DNA of 64,000 bases. Source: Calliphora vicina. Taxonomy: Eukaryota > Arthropoda > Insecta > Diptera > Calliphoridae. The notes below the pieces were generated by a model, which was not told the DNA's origin, made no database searches, and saw only the letters and a program-made list of their open reading frames with translations. The stretch spans positions 123,578,431 to 123,642,430 of the forward strand of contig NC_088781.1 in assembly GCF_958450345.1 (NCBI RefSeq). The letters run 5' to 3'. Shown one piece after another: positions 46,971 through 59,506 of this stretch; within the stretch, counting starts at the first letter, position 1; the number at the start of each line of letters is the position of its first letter. The position numbers were made by a program, and so were the translations under genes.

Positions 46971-49900
46971 CGAAATTTTATAAAGCAATCGTGGCTTTAT
47001 TTATACTAAATTTTAGAAAGCAATCGTGGCTTTATTTATACTAAATTTTAGAAAGCAATCGTGGTTTTTTTATACTAAATTTTAGAAAGCAATCGTGGCT
47101 TTATTTATACTAAATTTTAGAAAGCAATCGTGGCTTTATTTATACTAAATTTTATAAAGCAATCGTGGCTTTATTTATACTAAATTTTATAAAGCAATCG
47201 TGGCTTTATTTATACTAAATTTTATAAAGCAATCGTGGCTTTATTTATACTAAATTTTATAAAGCAATCGTAGCTTTATTTATACTAAATTTTATAAAGC
47301 AATCGTGGCTTTATTCATAATAAATTTTATAAAGCAATCGTGGCTTTATTTATACTAAATTTTAGAAAGCAATCGTGGCTTTATTTATACTAAATTTTAG
47401 AAAGCAATCGTGGCTTTATTTATACTAAATTTTAGAAAGCAATCGTGGCTTTATTTATACTAAATTTTAGAAAGCAATCGTGGCTTTATTTATACTAAAT
47501 TTTAGAAAGCAATCGTGGCTTTATTTATACTAAATTTTAGAAAGCAATCGTGGCTTTATTTATACTAAATTTTAGAAAGCAATCGTGGCTTTATTTATAC
47601 TAAATTTTAGAAAGCAATCGTGGCTTTATTTATACTAAATTTTAGAAAGCAATCGTGGCTTTATTTATACTAAATTTCATAAAGCAATCGTGGCTTTATT
47701 TATACTAAATTTCATAGAGCAATCGTGGCTTTATTTATACTAAATTTTAGAAAGCAATCGTGGCTTTATTTATACTAAATTTCATAAAGCAATCGTGGCT
47801 TTATTTATACTAAATTTCATAGAGCAATCGTGGCTTTATTTATACTAAATTTTAGAAAGCAATCGTGGCTTTATTTATACTAAATTTTAGAAAGCAATCG
47901 TGGCTTTATTTATACTAAATTTTAGAAAGCAATCGTTGCTTTATTTTTACTAAATTTTAGAAAGCAATTGTGGCTTTATTTATACTAAATTTTAGAAAGC
48001 AATCGTGGCTTTATTTATACTAAATTTTAGAAAGCAATCGTGGCTTTATTTATACTAAATTTTAGAAAGCAATCGTGGCTTTATTTATACTAAATTTTAG
48101 AAAGCAATCGTGGCTTTATTTATACTAAATTTTAGAAAGCAATCGTGGCTTTATTTATATTAAATTTTAGAAAGCAATCGTGGCTTTATTTATACTAGAT
48201 TTTATAAAGCAATCGTGGCTTTATTTATACTAAATTTTATAAAGCAATCGTGGCTTTTATTATACTAAATTTTAGAAAGCAATCGTGGCTTTATTTATAC
48301 TAAATTTTAGAAAGCAATCGTGGCTTTATTTATACTAAATTTTAGAAAGCAATCGTGGCTTTATTTATACTAAATTTTAGAAAGCAATCGTGGCTTTATT
48401 TATACTAAATTTTAGAAAGCAATCGTGGCTTTATTTATACTAAATTTTAGAAAGCAATCGTGGCTTTATTTATACTAAATTTTAGAAAGCAATCGTGGCT
48501 TTATTTATACTAAATTTTAGAAAGCAATCGTGGCTTTATTTATACTAAATTTTAGAAAGCAATCGTGGCTTTATTTATACTAAATTTTAGAAAGCAATCG
48601 TGGCTTTATTTATACTAAATTTTAGAAAGCAATCGTGGCTTTATTTATACTAAATTTTAGAAAGCAATCGTGGCTTTATTTATACTAAATTTTAGAAAGC
48701 AATCGTGGCTTTATTTATACTAAATTTTAGAAAGCAATCGTGGCTTTATTTATACTAAATTTTAGAAAGCAATCGTGGCTTTATTTATACTAAATTTTAG
48801 AAAGCAATCGTGGCTTTATTTATACTAAATTTTAGAAAGCAATCGTGGCTTTATTTATACTAAATTTTAGAAAGCAATCGTGGCTTTATTTATACTAAAT
48901 TTTAGAAAGCAATCGTGGCTTTATTTATACTAAATTTTAGAAAGCAATCGTGGCTTTATTTATACTAAATTTTAGAAAGCAATCGTGGCTTTATTTATAC
49001 TAAATTTTAGAAAGCAATCGTGGCTTTATTTATACTAAATTTTAGAAAGCAATCGTGGCTTTATTTATACTAAATTTTAGAAAGCAATCGTGGCTTTATT
49101 TATACTAAATTTTAGAAAGCAATCGTGGCTTTATTTATACTAAATTTTAGAAAGCAATCGTGGCTTTATTTATACTAAATTTTAGAAAGCAATCGTGGCT
49201 TTATTTATACTAAATTTTAGAAAGCAATCGTGGCTTTATTTATACTAAATTTTAGAAAGCAATCGTGGCTTTATTTATACTAAATTTTAGAAAGCAATCG
49301 TGGCTTTATTTATACTAAATTTTAGAAAGCAATCGTGGCTTTATTTATACTAAATTTTAGAAAGCAATCGTGGCTTTATTTATACTAAATTTTAGAAAGC
49401 AATCGTGGCTTTATTTATACTAAATTTTAGAAAGCAATCGTGGCTTTATTCATAATAAATTTTATAAAGCAATCGTGGCTTTATTTATACTAAATTTTAG
49501 AAAGCAATCGTGGCTTTATTTATACTAAATTTTAGAAAGCAATCGTGGCTTTATTTATACTAAATTTTAGAAAGCAATCGTGGCTTTATTTATACTAAAT
49601 TTCATAAAGCAATCGTGGCTTTATTTATACTAAATTTCATAGAGCAATCGTGGCTTTATTTATACTAAATTTTAGAAAGCAATCGTGGCTTTATTTATAC
49701 TAAATTTTAGAAAGCAATCGTTGCTTTATTTATACTAAATTTTAGAAAGCAATCGTTGCTTTATTTATACTAAATTTTAGAAAGCAATCGTGGCTTTATT
49801 TTTACTAAATTTTAGAAAGCAATCGTGGCTTTATTTATACTAAATTTTAGAAAGCAATTGTGGCTTTATTTATACTAAATTTTAGAAAGCAATCGTGGCT

Positions 49901-50709
49901 TTATTTATACTAAATTTTAGAAAGCAATCGTGGCTTTATTTATACTAAATTTTAGAAAGCAATCGTGGCTTTATTTATACTAAATTTTAGAAAGCAATCG
50001 TGGCTTTATTTATACTAAATTTTAGAAAGCAATCGTGGCTTTATTTATACTAAATTTTAGAAAGCAATCGTGGCTTTATTTATACTAAATTTTAGAAAGC
50101 AATCGTGGCTTTATTTATACTAAATTTTAGAAAGCAATCGTAGCTTTATTTATACTAAATTTTAGAAAGCAATCGTGGCTTTATTTATACTAAATTTTAG
50201 AAAGCAATCGTGGCTTTATTTATATTAAATTTTAGAAAGCAATCGTGGCTTTATTTATACTAGATTTTATAAAGCAATCGTGGCTTTATTTATACTAAAT
50301 TTTATAAAGCAATCGTGGCTTTATTTATATTAAATTTTATAAAGCAATCGTGGCTTTATTTATACTAGATTTTATAAAGCAATCGTGGCTTTATTTATAC
50401 TAAATTTTAGAAAGCAATCGTGGCTTTATTTATACTAAATTTTAGAAAGCAATCGTGGCTTTATTTATACTATATTTTAGAAAGCAATCGTGGCTTTATT
50501 TATATTAAATTTTATAAAGCAATCGTGGCTTTATTTATACTAGATTTTATAAAGCAATCGTGGCTTTATTTATACTAAATTTTAGAAAGCAATCATGGCT
50601 TTATTTATACTAAATTTTAGAAAGCAATCGTGGCTTTATTTATACTAAATTTTAGAAAGCAATCGTGGCTTTATTTATACTAAATTTTAGAAAGCAATCG
50701 TGGCTTTAT
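46971..50709 (-). repeat. Homogenised 35-bp satellite (B), left block
   Basis: About 107 tandem 35-bp monomers: AAATTTTAGAAAGCAATCG, TGGCTTTATTTATACT. Near-identical copies, with shared rare variants (TTCATAATAAATT at 47,315 and 49,450; TTTCATAAAGC followed by TTTCATAGAGC at 47,675, 47,785 and 49,597) that recur about 55-61 monomers apart. Its reverse complement aligns with the 35-bp satellite A; the strand given is that which matches A. Confidence 0.95.
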
Positions 50710-51680
50710 TATACCCTTCAGCTTCGTGAGAAGGGTATATATAAGTTTGTCATTCCGTTTGTAATTTCTACATTTTTCATTTCCGACCCTATAAAGTATA
50801 TATATTCTGGATCCTTATAGATAGCGGAGTCGATTAAGCCATGTCCGTCTGTCTGTCTGTCCGTCTGTCTGTCTGTCTGTCTGTTGAAATCAATTTTCTG
50901 AAGGCCCCAGATATCTCCGGGATCCAAATCTTCAACAATTCTGTCAGACATACTTTCGAGAATTTTGCTATTTAAAATCAGCAAAATCCGTCCATAAATA
51001 ACGGAGATATGAGCAAAAATCCGAGACAACCTCTGAAAATTTCATCAAAAAACACAATGTATTGCATGCTTTGACAAAAAAACAACAAAACGTATGTTTG
51101 GATGTGCATGTTTTGTGTATTTTGTTTTTTTTTTGTGTTTTATTTCTTTTGGCATTGTTGTTGTTTTTTATACAACTAAACGTTAGTTTGGTTGTGTGTT
51201 GGTTTTTTTTTACAAAAAAGCAACAAAACGTATGCTTGGTTGTGCATGCTTTGCGTATCTTGTTTTTTTTTTGTGTTTTGTTTCTTTTGGCATTGTTGTT
51301 GTTTTTTATACAACTAAACGTTTGTTTGGTTGTGTGTTGGTTTTTTTGACAAAAAAGCAACAAATCGTATGTTTGGACAAAAAAGCAACAAATCCTATGT
51401 GTGTTTTGTTTCTTTTGGCGTTGTTGTTTTTTATACAATTAAACGTATGTTTGGACGTGTGTTGGTTTCATTGGCTTGCGTATTTTGTTTTTTCTTTTGG
51501 TGTTTTGTTTCGTTTGGCGTTGTTGTTGTTTTTTGTGTTCTTGATAAATTTAGGATGCTGTACGCTGAAAGTGGGCAATGTACATACATATATACTAATT
51601 ATAAAAAATAATAATGCATCCACAACAAAGGTGAAGGGTATATAAGATTCGGCATAGCCGAATATAGCACTCTTACTTGT
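50710..51680 (+). mobile_element. Complete Helitron-like (mini-me/DINE-type) element inside satellite B
   Basis: Begins TATACCCTTCAGCTTCGTG (pairing with GAAGGGTATATATAAG), carries TATTCTGGATCCTTATAG and a GTCC/GTCTGTCTG proto-microsatellite (50,840-50,882), and ends with a hairpin ATTCGGC/GCCGAAT (51,647-51,663) followed by CTCTTACTTGTT. The satellite continues on the right where it stopped at left, so the insertion is clean, with at most a TT repeat. A 137-138-bp minisatellite of nearly three copies (51,060-51,400) lies inside. No protein is encoded; the frames here read through repeats. This copy gives the best definition of the family's ends in the window. Confidence 0.85.
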
Positions 51681-52344
51681 TTATACTAAATTTCATAAAG
51701 CAATCGTGGCTTTATTTATACTAAATTTCATAGAGCAATCGTGGCTTTATTTATACTAAATTTTAGAAAGCAATCGTGGCTTTATTTATACTAAATTTTA
51801 GAAAGCAATCGTGGCTTTATTTACACTAAATTTTAGAAAGCAATCGTGGCTTTATTTATACTAAATTTTAGAAAGCAATCGTGGCTTTATTTTTACTAAA
51901 TTTTAGAAAGCAATCGTGGCTTTATTTACACTAAATTTTAGAAAGCAATCGTGGCTTTATTTATACTAAATTTTAGAAAGCAATCGTGGCTTTATTTTTA
52001 CTAAATTTTAGAAAGCAATCGTGGCTTTATTTTTACTAAATTTTAGAAAGCAATCGTGGCATTATTTTTACTAAATTTTAGAAAGCAATCGTGGCTTTAT
52101 TTATACTAAATTTCATAAAGCAATCGTGGCTTTATTTATACAAAATTTTAGAAAGCAATCGTGGCTTTATTTATACAAAATTTTAGAAAGCAGTCGTGGC
52201 TTTATTTATACTAAATTTTAGAAAGCAGTCGTGGCTTTATTTATACTAAATTTTAGAAAGCAGTCGTGGCTTTATTTATACTAAATTTTAGAAAGCAGTC
52301 GTGGCTTTATTTATACTAAATTTTAGAAAGCAATAGTGGCTTTT
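51681..52344 (-). repeat. 35-bp satellite (B), right block
   Basis: About 19 monomers continuing the array after the Helitron-like insertion. Monomers toward the right are slightly more diverged (CAGTCG, CAATAG), the usual pattern at an array edge. Confidence 0.95.
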
Positions 52345-53030
52345 TGTTTTGATTGAAATATTAAAATATTGTTATTTATTTATTGCAATATTTAATTTAA
52401 AACAAAAAAAACCTTCCCACATCGATTTACACAAATTTTCTATTTTTTTTATAGATTTCACACAAATCAAAAGCCAATTTTCATATTAATTTTTGTATTC
52501 TTCCTGTCAATTCTCAAAAATTTCAACACCTCCACACATCTATACTTATTCAAAACACAATTGTAATAAACTACGTGACCATAATATTCGTCTATTGTTC
52601 TAGAGCCAAAAATAAAATACATCTAAACAAAAACATAATACAAGAAATATATAAATAAAATTAGAAAAATAAGAAAATCTTTACTAAATTATAATGCCAG
52701 CTTAAGAAAATCTATAAATATTTACAATAAATACAACAATGACAAGAATATCAAATCGCAAGGAAGGAGCAACAGAAGAGAAAATCACATGAAGCTTAAA
52801 TAAACACTTATTATTAATAATGGAAAAACATACAAAAGCAAATATTGTAAAATATTTTAACAATATAAGTATGTTTGTATGTGTTACATGTAAATAATAT
52901 TATATATAAATACAACAATACAATAAAATGTCTTAAGTACAACACGTTTGTATTGAAATTCTAATGCGAGAGTAAAACACATTTGTATGGTAATTTTGCC
53001 TTGTGATATCCTTGGTTGGAATGTGTGTAT
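52345..53030. other. Non-coding AT-rich stretch
   Basis: No gene or recognised repeat. Confidence 0.45.
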
Positions 53031-53105
53031 TTATAAGGGCGGCCCTTATTTTGCAATTTTGCAACTTTTAATGCTCCCAAGGTCTAAAATTGCTCTCCTT
53101 CATCT
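53031..53105 (+). repeat. Interspersed repeat edge, GGCCCTTATT family
   Basis: Same family and orientation as 9654-9720: GGCGGCCCTTATTTTGC, then CTCCCAAGGTCTAAAATTG and CTCTCC. A possible inverted relative (AAATAAGGACCTCCCTTAT) is at 58,625-58,643. Confidence 0.45.
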
Positions 53106-53194
53106 AAACAGCAAATAATGACAAATAAAAAGTTTGTTAAAAATTGAGGTGAAAAAAATTTTTGGAATTTTTTTTTTTTTTTAATTTTTGTTGA

Positions 53195-53700
53195 AATAAG
53201 AAAGCACAATTGATACAGCTAGTGGCTCAGCAGCAAGTATATCCAGTCGAATTAGTAAGACACGGAGTGCATTTAGCCAGTTAAATCTGGTTTGGAAATC
53301 ATCTGGTATTTCGAAACGAACCAAAATCCAAATGGTTGTGAGACCTGGAACATGGCATCGTGTGATACACAATGTCTTCAAGTGTTTCTCAAGAAATGCC
53401 TCCGCATGATCTTACGGATTTTCTGGCCTGTAACTATATCCAACAACCTACTTTGGGTGGAGATAAACCAGCAGCCTATTCAAACAGAAATAATAAAACG
53501 GAAATGGAATTGGATAGGTCACACCCTCCGAAAAACAGACAATGACATTGCCAAGAAATGCTCAAACCTGGAAGCGACACCTAATAACAGAGCTTTCGAG
53601 ATTATGGATGAAGTGAAACGAAATCAAGCATAGAACCGACTATCGAGATTATTGGCAGCAACTTGTTATGGCCCTATGATCTCTCGAGGATAGAAAGGAA
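53195..53700 (+). pseudogene. RTE-like LINE reverse transcriptase C-terminal fragment
   Basis: The plus strand in two frames reads SSRISKTRSAFSQLNLVWKS and ISKRTKIQ (53,240-53,335) and then NGCETWNMAS, LRMILRIFWPVTISN, WVEINQQPIQTEIIKRKWNW and IGHTLRK (53,334-53,540). This is the C-terminal block of RTE/BovB-type reverse transcriptases, where IKRRKWRWIGHTLRK is a hallmark. Only this end is present and it is frameshifted; 5'-truncated LINE copies are usual. Confidence 0.75.
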
Positions 53701-53701
53701 C

Positions 53702-54500
53702 ATAAAGTGTTGGAAAAAAATATCGAAACGAATGCTTTTTTTTCAAACTTTGTAAGTTATTAGTTAAGTTTAGTTTTGTTAAAAAAAATGTATATGCAGT
53801 TTTGTTTATCAGATATAGAGCATAAGAAAAAATATAATCATTCCTATTTTCATTTATATTTTAATACATTATGTATATGACTGACAATGTAAAGAGTCAA
53901 TATTTTTACTGGAAAAAAATAATAGAAACGCGTAAAATGATTCAACTTTTAGAGGCACATCTTTATAATTTTTGTTGAAAAACTATCTTATATTGATATT
54001 TTGTTGCTCCACCTTTGTTTTTCACAACTTCATTGCATCTGCGGCTCATTGAATCAACCAATTTCTATGCAAACGTCCTTGTCAATGTCAAGTCACACTT
54101 CCTGGATTTGTTCCCATAATTCGTCCTTAATTTTCGGACTGAAACCCTCTAGCTTCCTCTTGAGCACTCCCCAAAGGTGTTCCATTCGGTTAAGGTCCGG
54201 TGACTGCGAAGGCCATTCCATAAGAGGTACTTTGTTGACAGCTAACCAGTATTTTGCCAATTTTAAGGTGTGCTTCTGACCATTGTCCTTCTGAAATTTC
54301 CAACTGAAGGGCATATCTTCCTCAGAAAATTCTTGGGCTGTGGTTATACGAAACAAAGATAAATTTGTTTGGATCCGATGGGAAACATTACGGTAGGCGC
54401 CCAAACAACAAAGCATATGATCGAAAATACACAAAAAAAGTTGGTGGATGGACCCTTTTTTAATTTGTTTTAGCTCAAACAAAAGCTGAGATATTTTCAT
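53702..54500 (-). mobile_element. Tc1-like transposon fragment
   Basis: The left end reads AGTGTTGGAAAAAAATATCG and a similar TTACTGGAAAAAAATAATAG lies about 200 bp inward, like the paired direct repeats in IR/DR-type Tc1 elements. The transposase tail reads on the minus strand (54,500-54,093): a SWKFQKDNGQKHT block (second catalytic Asp, in a mutated QDNDPKHT motif), LAVNKVPLMEWPSQSPDLN and HLWGVLKRKLEGFSPKIKDE. The third acidic residue of the DDE triad is the E of MEHLW. The N-terminal DNA-binding domain, first catalytic residue and right end are gone. Confidence 0.8.
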
Positions 54501-56427
54501 TGAAGATCCTTTTGATCGCTTAGTGGGATGCGAGTGGGATATCTACAAAATAAATTTTTTTGTAACTCAGGACATACAATTTTTATTTTTTTTTTGAAAA
54601 ATCGAAATTTTTTTTTGCCAATATGTCAAAAAAGTCAAAAAAATTTTGATTTCAGAAAACAAATTTTTTTTAATTATTCTTTTTCTCGAAAGATTGAAGA
54701 AAGAGCTATCTAAACTATTTGGGACACATTTTTCTAAGAACAATATGTAATAAGTTTCATGGATAAGAAAAAACACCTGCTTGGCCAAAATTGTCTCTAA
54801 CTCAGAGAGTTCTCGACCGCTCTTGTTGAAAAATTGTGTCTGAATTACAATCCAAACCTTGGTGCAAATTTCATCCCGATCGGAAGACATTGATTTCAAA
54901 AGTTGGTTCACTTGACATGAAATGCAGTTTTTTCTTAAAATTTAAAATAAACCGATAATATTTTATGATCACGTAATCTTCAAAAACTTAACTTTAATTT
55001 AAGTATAATCATGCATGTGCCAATTCTTGGCGAACAAAAATGTCTAAATACTTAGAAAAAAAGGGCTAACATTTTTAATTAAAAAATACATACATTGGAC
55101 ACAAAAAACCACTTAGAATGTTACATTGGCTATGCAGAATAGACAAACAAAAATGTATGAATATAACACACGTTCAAGTGCAAGAAAATAAGAATATTTA
55201 TTCCTGTATGTTGATCCTTAATTTTAAAATAACGTAATATGTGGCTACACGTATTTCATATGCCGATGTTTTTAAAACCTGGCCTGCAAAATGCTGCTGG
55301 GAAAATTTTTATATGAAAGACAAATTATGTATAAAGCAATCCTTTATGATAACTTCGAAATCGATGGAGAATAAGTGAATATATTGCAAATATGCCTCTC
55401 ATGTAATGCAGAAAAAATATTCTAAAAATTATACACGTCGTCGGACAGAATTGATTTTCATTGGCAAAAACATAAATTTTGCCATTAGTTAGTAAACATA
55501 TCAAAACTAAGGTAGCCAAAATATTATAAATTATGGGTGTGGCATCCTATAAACATAAATATTTAATTTAATTTTGGAAAAAAGTTAATTTTTTATATTT
55601 GATCAGATATAAATGATCATAACTAAACTATTATCTATAATGAACTGAATTTTTCTTTCAAAATATACAACGCCCAGATAAAGTTAAAAGTATTCTCTTT
55701 AACCCTATATATAATTTTATAAACGCCCGGACCCGCGCTTAAAACATTAACATTAAAAAAATTTATTCAAATAACGCCAATTTTCTCTATATTAGTTATG
55801 GCATTTTAATTTAAATCTTTGTTGTCATTTTTATTTTACCTTCTTATATTTATGAGTATAATATATGATTTTATGACCATTTAACTATGGGTGTTCAAGA
55901 AGTACATCTGTACATTCAAAAAATACAAAAATATCTCAATCGTTTCAAAAGTTAGAGAGTTTTGGCTGTTGAAACACAATTTTTAGCAACAATGCAAGAA
56001 TACAGCATTTTGAATGCTTCCTTGATGCAAATAATAAAATGCTTGAGCAAAAATTTAAAGATATAGTTCCAACAATTTGTATGTGCTTAAATTGTTTACT
56101 GGTTCAACATTTTTAGCTGATTTTTGTCATAATATTCCTGCCAATTTTTTTGAACTGATTTTACTAATTTTCAACACCAAAAATTTCAGATCATTAGAGT
56201 AAATATATAAGTTTTGATTTATGGCTAAATGAAAATAAAAAAGGCTAAGGGCTAAATTATTTTTTTTGTGGCTAAACAAGATTGAAAAGGTCTAAATTTC
56301 GCCAGAAAAGGGCTAAATTTGCAACACTGTGCATGTGTTAAACATTCAAGTTACGAACTTAAAACATATGAAAAATATTGTAAAACTTCAAGTTATTTAC
56401 CAAATAGTTAACTATAATTTTAATTTT
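54501..56427. other. Non-coding stretch, part repetitive-looking
   Basis: No gene supported. 54,780-54,910 reads like old repetitive sequence (TCTCGACCGCTCTTGTTG), family unknown. The remainder is AT-rich. Confidence 0.35.
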
Positions 56428-58137
56428 TATACCCTCCACCACCATAAGTGGTGAATGAGGGTATATATAAGTTTGTCATTCCGTGTGTAACATTGAGAAA
56501 TATTCATCTGAGACCCAACAATGTATATATGTATATTATTGATCCTTATGAAATTCTAAGTCGATTGAGCCATGTCCGTCTGTCTGTCCGTCTGTCCGTC
56601 TGTGTAAAACACGCTCACGTCCAAAATACGCAAACAAACTTAGTAGACTTGCAAGAAAAATGTTTATTATTGTCCTGAGCAGTTTGGTATTGAAAATCAG
56701 CAAAATCGGTACAGTGGAACCAAAGTTATGAATGAAAATGTGGGACAACCTAAAAAAAAAATTGATAATTTTCACATATTTTTGGACATTTTTTGTAGAT
56801 ATATTGCAGCTAATATCATAAAATTTTGCACTCGTTACTTTTATGATAAAGGGAGTAACTATGGTGAAAATTATATGAATCGGTCCATGATTTCTCCTAG
56901 CACCCATACAAATTTCTTCCCGAAATATGGTTCTATGGTCTATAAATGCCTACAGAATAGGAATATCCACATAAAATTCAGCAAAAATAAGTTTCGTGGT
57001 AAAAGAAATTACATTACAAAATTTTTCGTGGATCGACCCATATTTGACCATAGCCCCCATATAAAGTACACTTCCGAAAATCTCTTAAATAAGCATAAAT
57101 GTCTTATAAATATCGCTATCAAGTTGAAATTCGACATGAATAATCCCCATATATACCAAAATCGCTGTACCTAATTCTATGTAGATCGGCCGATAATTGG
57201 TTATAGCTCCCATATAAGGACCACTTCCGAAAAACACAATAACCTACATAAATATCTAAAAAATATCAATATCAAAACAAAATTTCACACACATCCATAG
57301 TTTATATTTAGAAATCATACTACTGGACTTTGTGAATATCGGTCCATATTTGACCATAGCTCCCATATAAGGTCCACTTCCAAAAATCAGTTAACTACTC
57401 ATAAATCTCTTATAAATTCCTTTATCATGCTAAAATTCGACAAAAATCATACTCATATACATATATATCACTGTACCAAATTATATGAAGATGGGCCGAT
57501 AATTGGTCATAGATCCCCTATAAGGCCCATTTCCGAAAAAGATATTCACCTTAAAAAATATTTAAAACATATCGATATCAAAATGAAATTACGCACAGTA
57601 ATTTGTATCCAGTAATCATACTTCTAGATTTTGTGAATATCGGTCCATATTTAACAATAGCTCCCATATAAGGTCCACTCCCGAAAATCACTAAAATCCT
57701 TAAAAAAAAAAATTCTTACAATTATAGTTATCAGGTTGAATTTCGAAACAAATTTATTCAATATATATAGAAAAATCGATGTACCAAATTTTATGATGAT
57801 AGGCCCATAATTGGTCATAGCCTCCATAAGAGAACTACTTCAGAAAAACACATTAACCTGCACAAATATTCACTTGAGGTTAAAAGGGAAAAATGTTGAT
57901 CCAACCGTATTAACTAATTATTAAGTATATAAATTGTTAAATTTCATACGTCCTAATAGGAATTTCAGTTATAAATTGCTGAATTAGATAAAATTTTTTG
58001 TACATTTGAAATAAAATATATTCTGCGTAAACTAGTCTTTCTAACAATTGTTATATTATTTCAGTTGTTATACCATCATATTTAGGTGGAGGGTATTTAA
58101 GATTCGTCACAGCCGAATATAGTACTCCTACTTGTTT
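56428..58137 (+). mobile_element. Helitron-like (mini-me/DINE-type) element with internal 300-bp repeats
   Basis: Begins TACCCTCCACCACCATAAG (the CACCAC/GTGGTG stem) and GAGGGTATATATAAG, carries a CCGTCTGTCTGTCCGTCTG tract (56,576-56,603), and ends GGTGGAGGGTATTTAAGATTC with a hairpin ATTCG...CCGAAT (58,102-58,118) and TACTTGTT. The interior has about three tandem units of 301-306 bp (CATATTTGACCATAG at 57,039, 57,345 and 57,646), each with two sub-repeats containing CATAGCTCCCATATAAGG and CCACTTCCGAAAA. No protein is encoded. Confidence 0.8.
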
Positions 58138-59498
58138 TTATATAAATTGACGTCGTGTAAAAATGTAGAACCTTTTTACCAAAGGTCAAAGTTATAAGGA
58201 TGAGACTGAAAATTTTCAAAATCCTTGCAATTTCACCAATATATCCTGGAATTTAGATCAACAAAATTGATGTCAAAGAAAAGATAATTTTGTGTAGAAT
58301 ACTAGTACATAATTGTTTTTTTTTTTAATTTTAGTCTTCATTTAAACATTTATAAGAAAAAACAATGACTAATTGTGGACCGACCATCATAAAATTAGGT
58401 GATACGAATTCTGTAAATATAAAACTTATTTGAAGCGAAATGGACAGTCAGGCGGACGGACGGATATTGCTTAATCGACTCAGATATAGATTCTGAGTCG
58501 ATGGGCATACTTTAAGGCAACAAATAAAATGGTCAACCTCGTAAACGTTATCCAAGTTTTCAGCATTTGGTATTTAAATGACACAGATCAGTGTCAGGAA
58601 GCATTGGAAATATAAAATGTTTAAAATAAGGACCTCCCTTATGTGCGTGAGTATATTTTATACGTGTATGTGAGTTTAAGTGTCTGAAAAATTACAATAC
58701 AGACACATACATGTAAACACATTCATGTGATCAGATACCCAGCAAAATGTGTGGTTTGTAAAAATTGTATTTCAAATACTATCTTATTAATAATGTATTA
58801 GGTTCTACGATTTATAGAAAACATTTCCATATTTAAAAGAAATTACAAAAGTTCTTGAAATATTTAATGTCTAAGGCAAGGCGGTATAAAATGTTCTTCG
58901 AAATATTTACTCCTTTATATTCTTGACATAGAAATTAACTAGAAATCTCTCTCATTACCAAAACTATTTGCTGGTTTACTTTCTGTCTTTAAAGACAACT
59001 CATAATATTTAAACATCTAAAATCACATTTCACCCCCATTGTTATTAAAATGTAATAAGTTGTGTTGTAACAATGTTTGTGTATTTTGTTTATTAGTATT
59101 CAAAATCTGTGTTTATATGTATGTATTGTGGTTTCGTTTAATATTGAAAGCCTAATGAAATACATAAATTTAGGAAATTTCTTAGAGGTTGGGGTTAATG
59201 TTTAGGCTGGTTATTAGGCATAATAAGCCATAAAATTAAGGTAAATATTTTGACAAATTTGTTATTATGTTGTGAGCCAGAATTTGTGTGATAATGTAAG
59301 TAAATTGGCCATAAAAATTGTCTTAGGAATGCTAGAGAAATATGCATAAAATTTTAAATTAAATAATAAATTGAAAACTTATTTTTTTTTATTAAAATTT
59401 ATGAAATTTACATTGAAGTTATAAGAATTTTTAGCTGGATTGTAGAATTTTGTTTAATATTCATAAATTTATTCTAATTAAATATTATTTTTATAAAA
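58138..59498. other. Non-coding stretch with a minus-strand Helitron-like fragment
   Basis: No gene. 58,440-58,520 read on the minus strand gives TGAGTCGATTAAGCAATATC, CGTCCGTCCGCCTG, the GTCY region of a Helitron-like element in inverted orientation. The rest is AT-rich. Confidence 0.4.
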
Positions 59499-59506
59499 TA
59501 TTCAGT

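Noticed and set aside
51062..51645. Several overlapping frames on both strands (Phe/Val/Leu-rich and Lys/Asn/Thr-rich)
   Set aside because: They come from the 137-bp minisatellite inside the Helitron-like element; both strands being open reflects low complexity, not coding.
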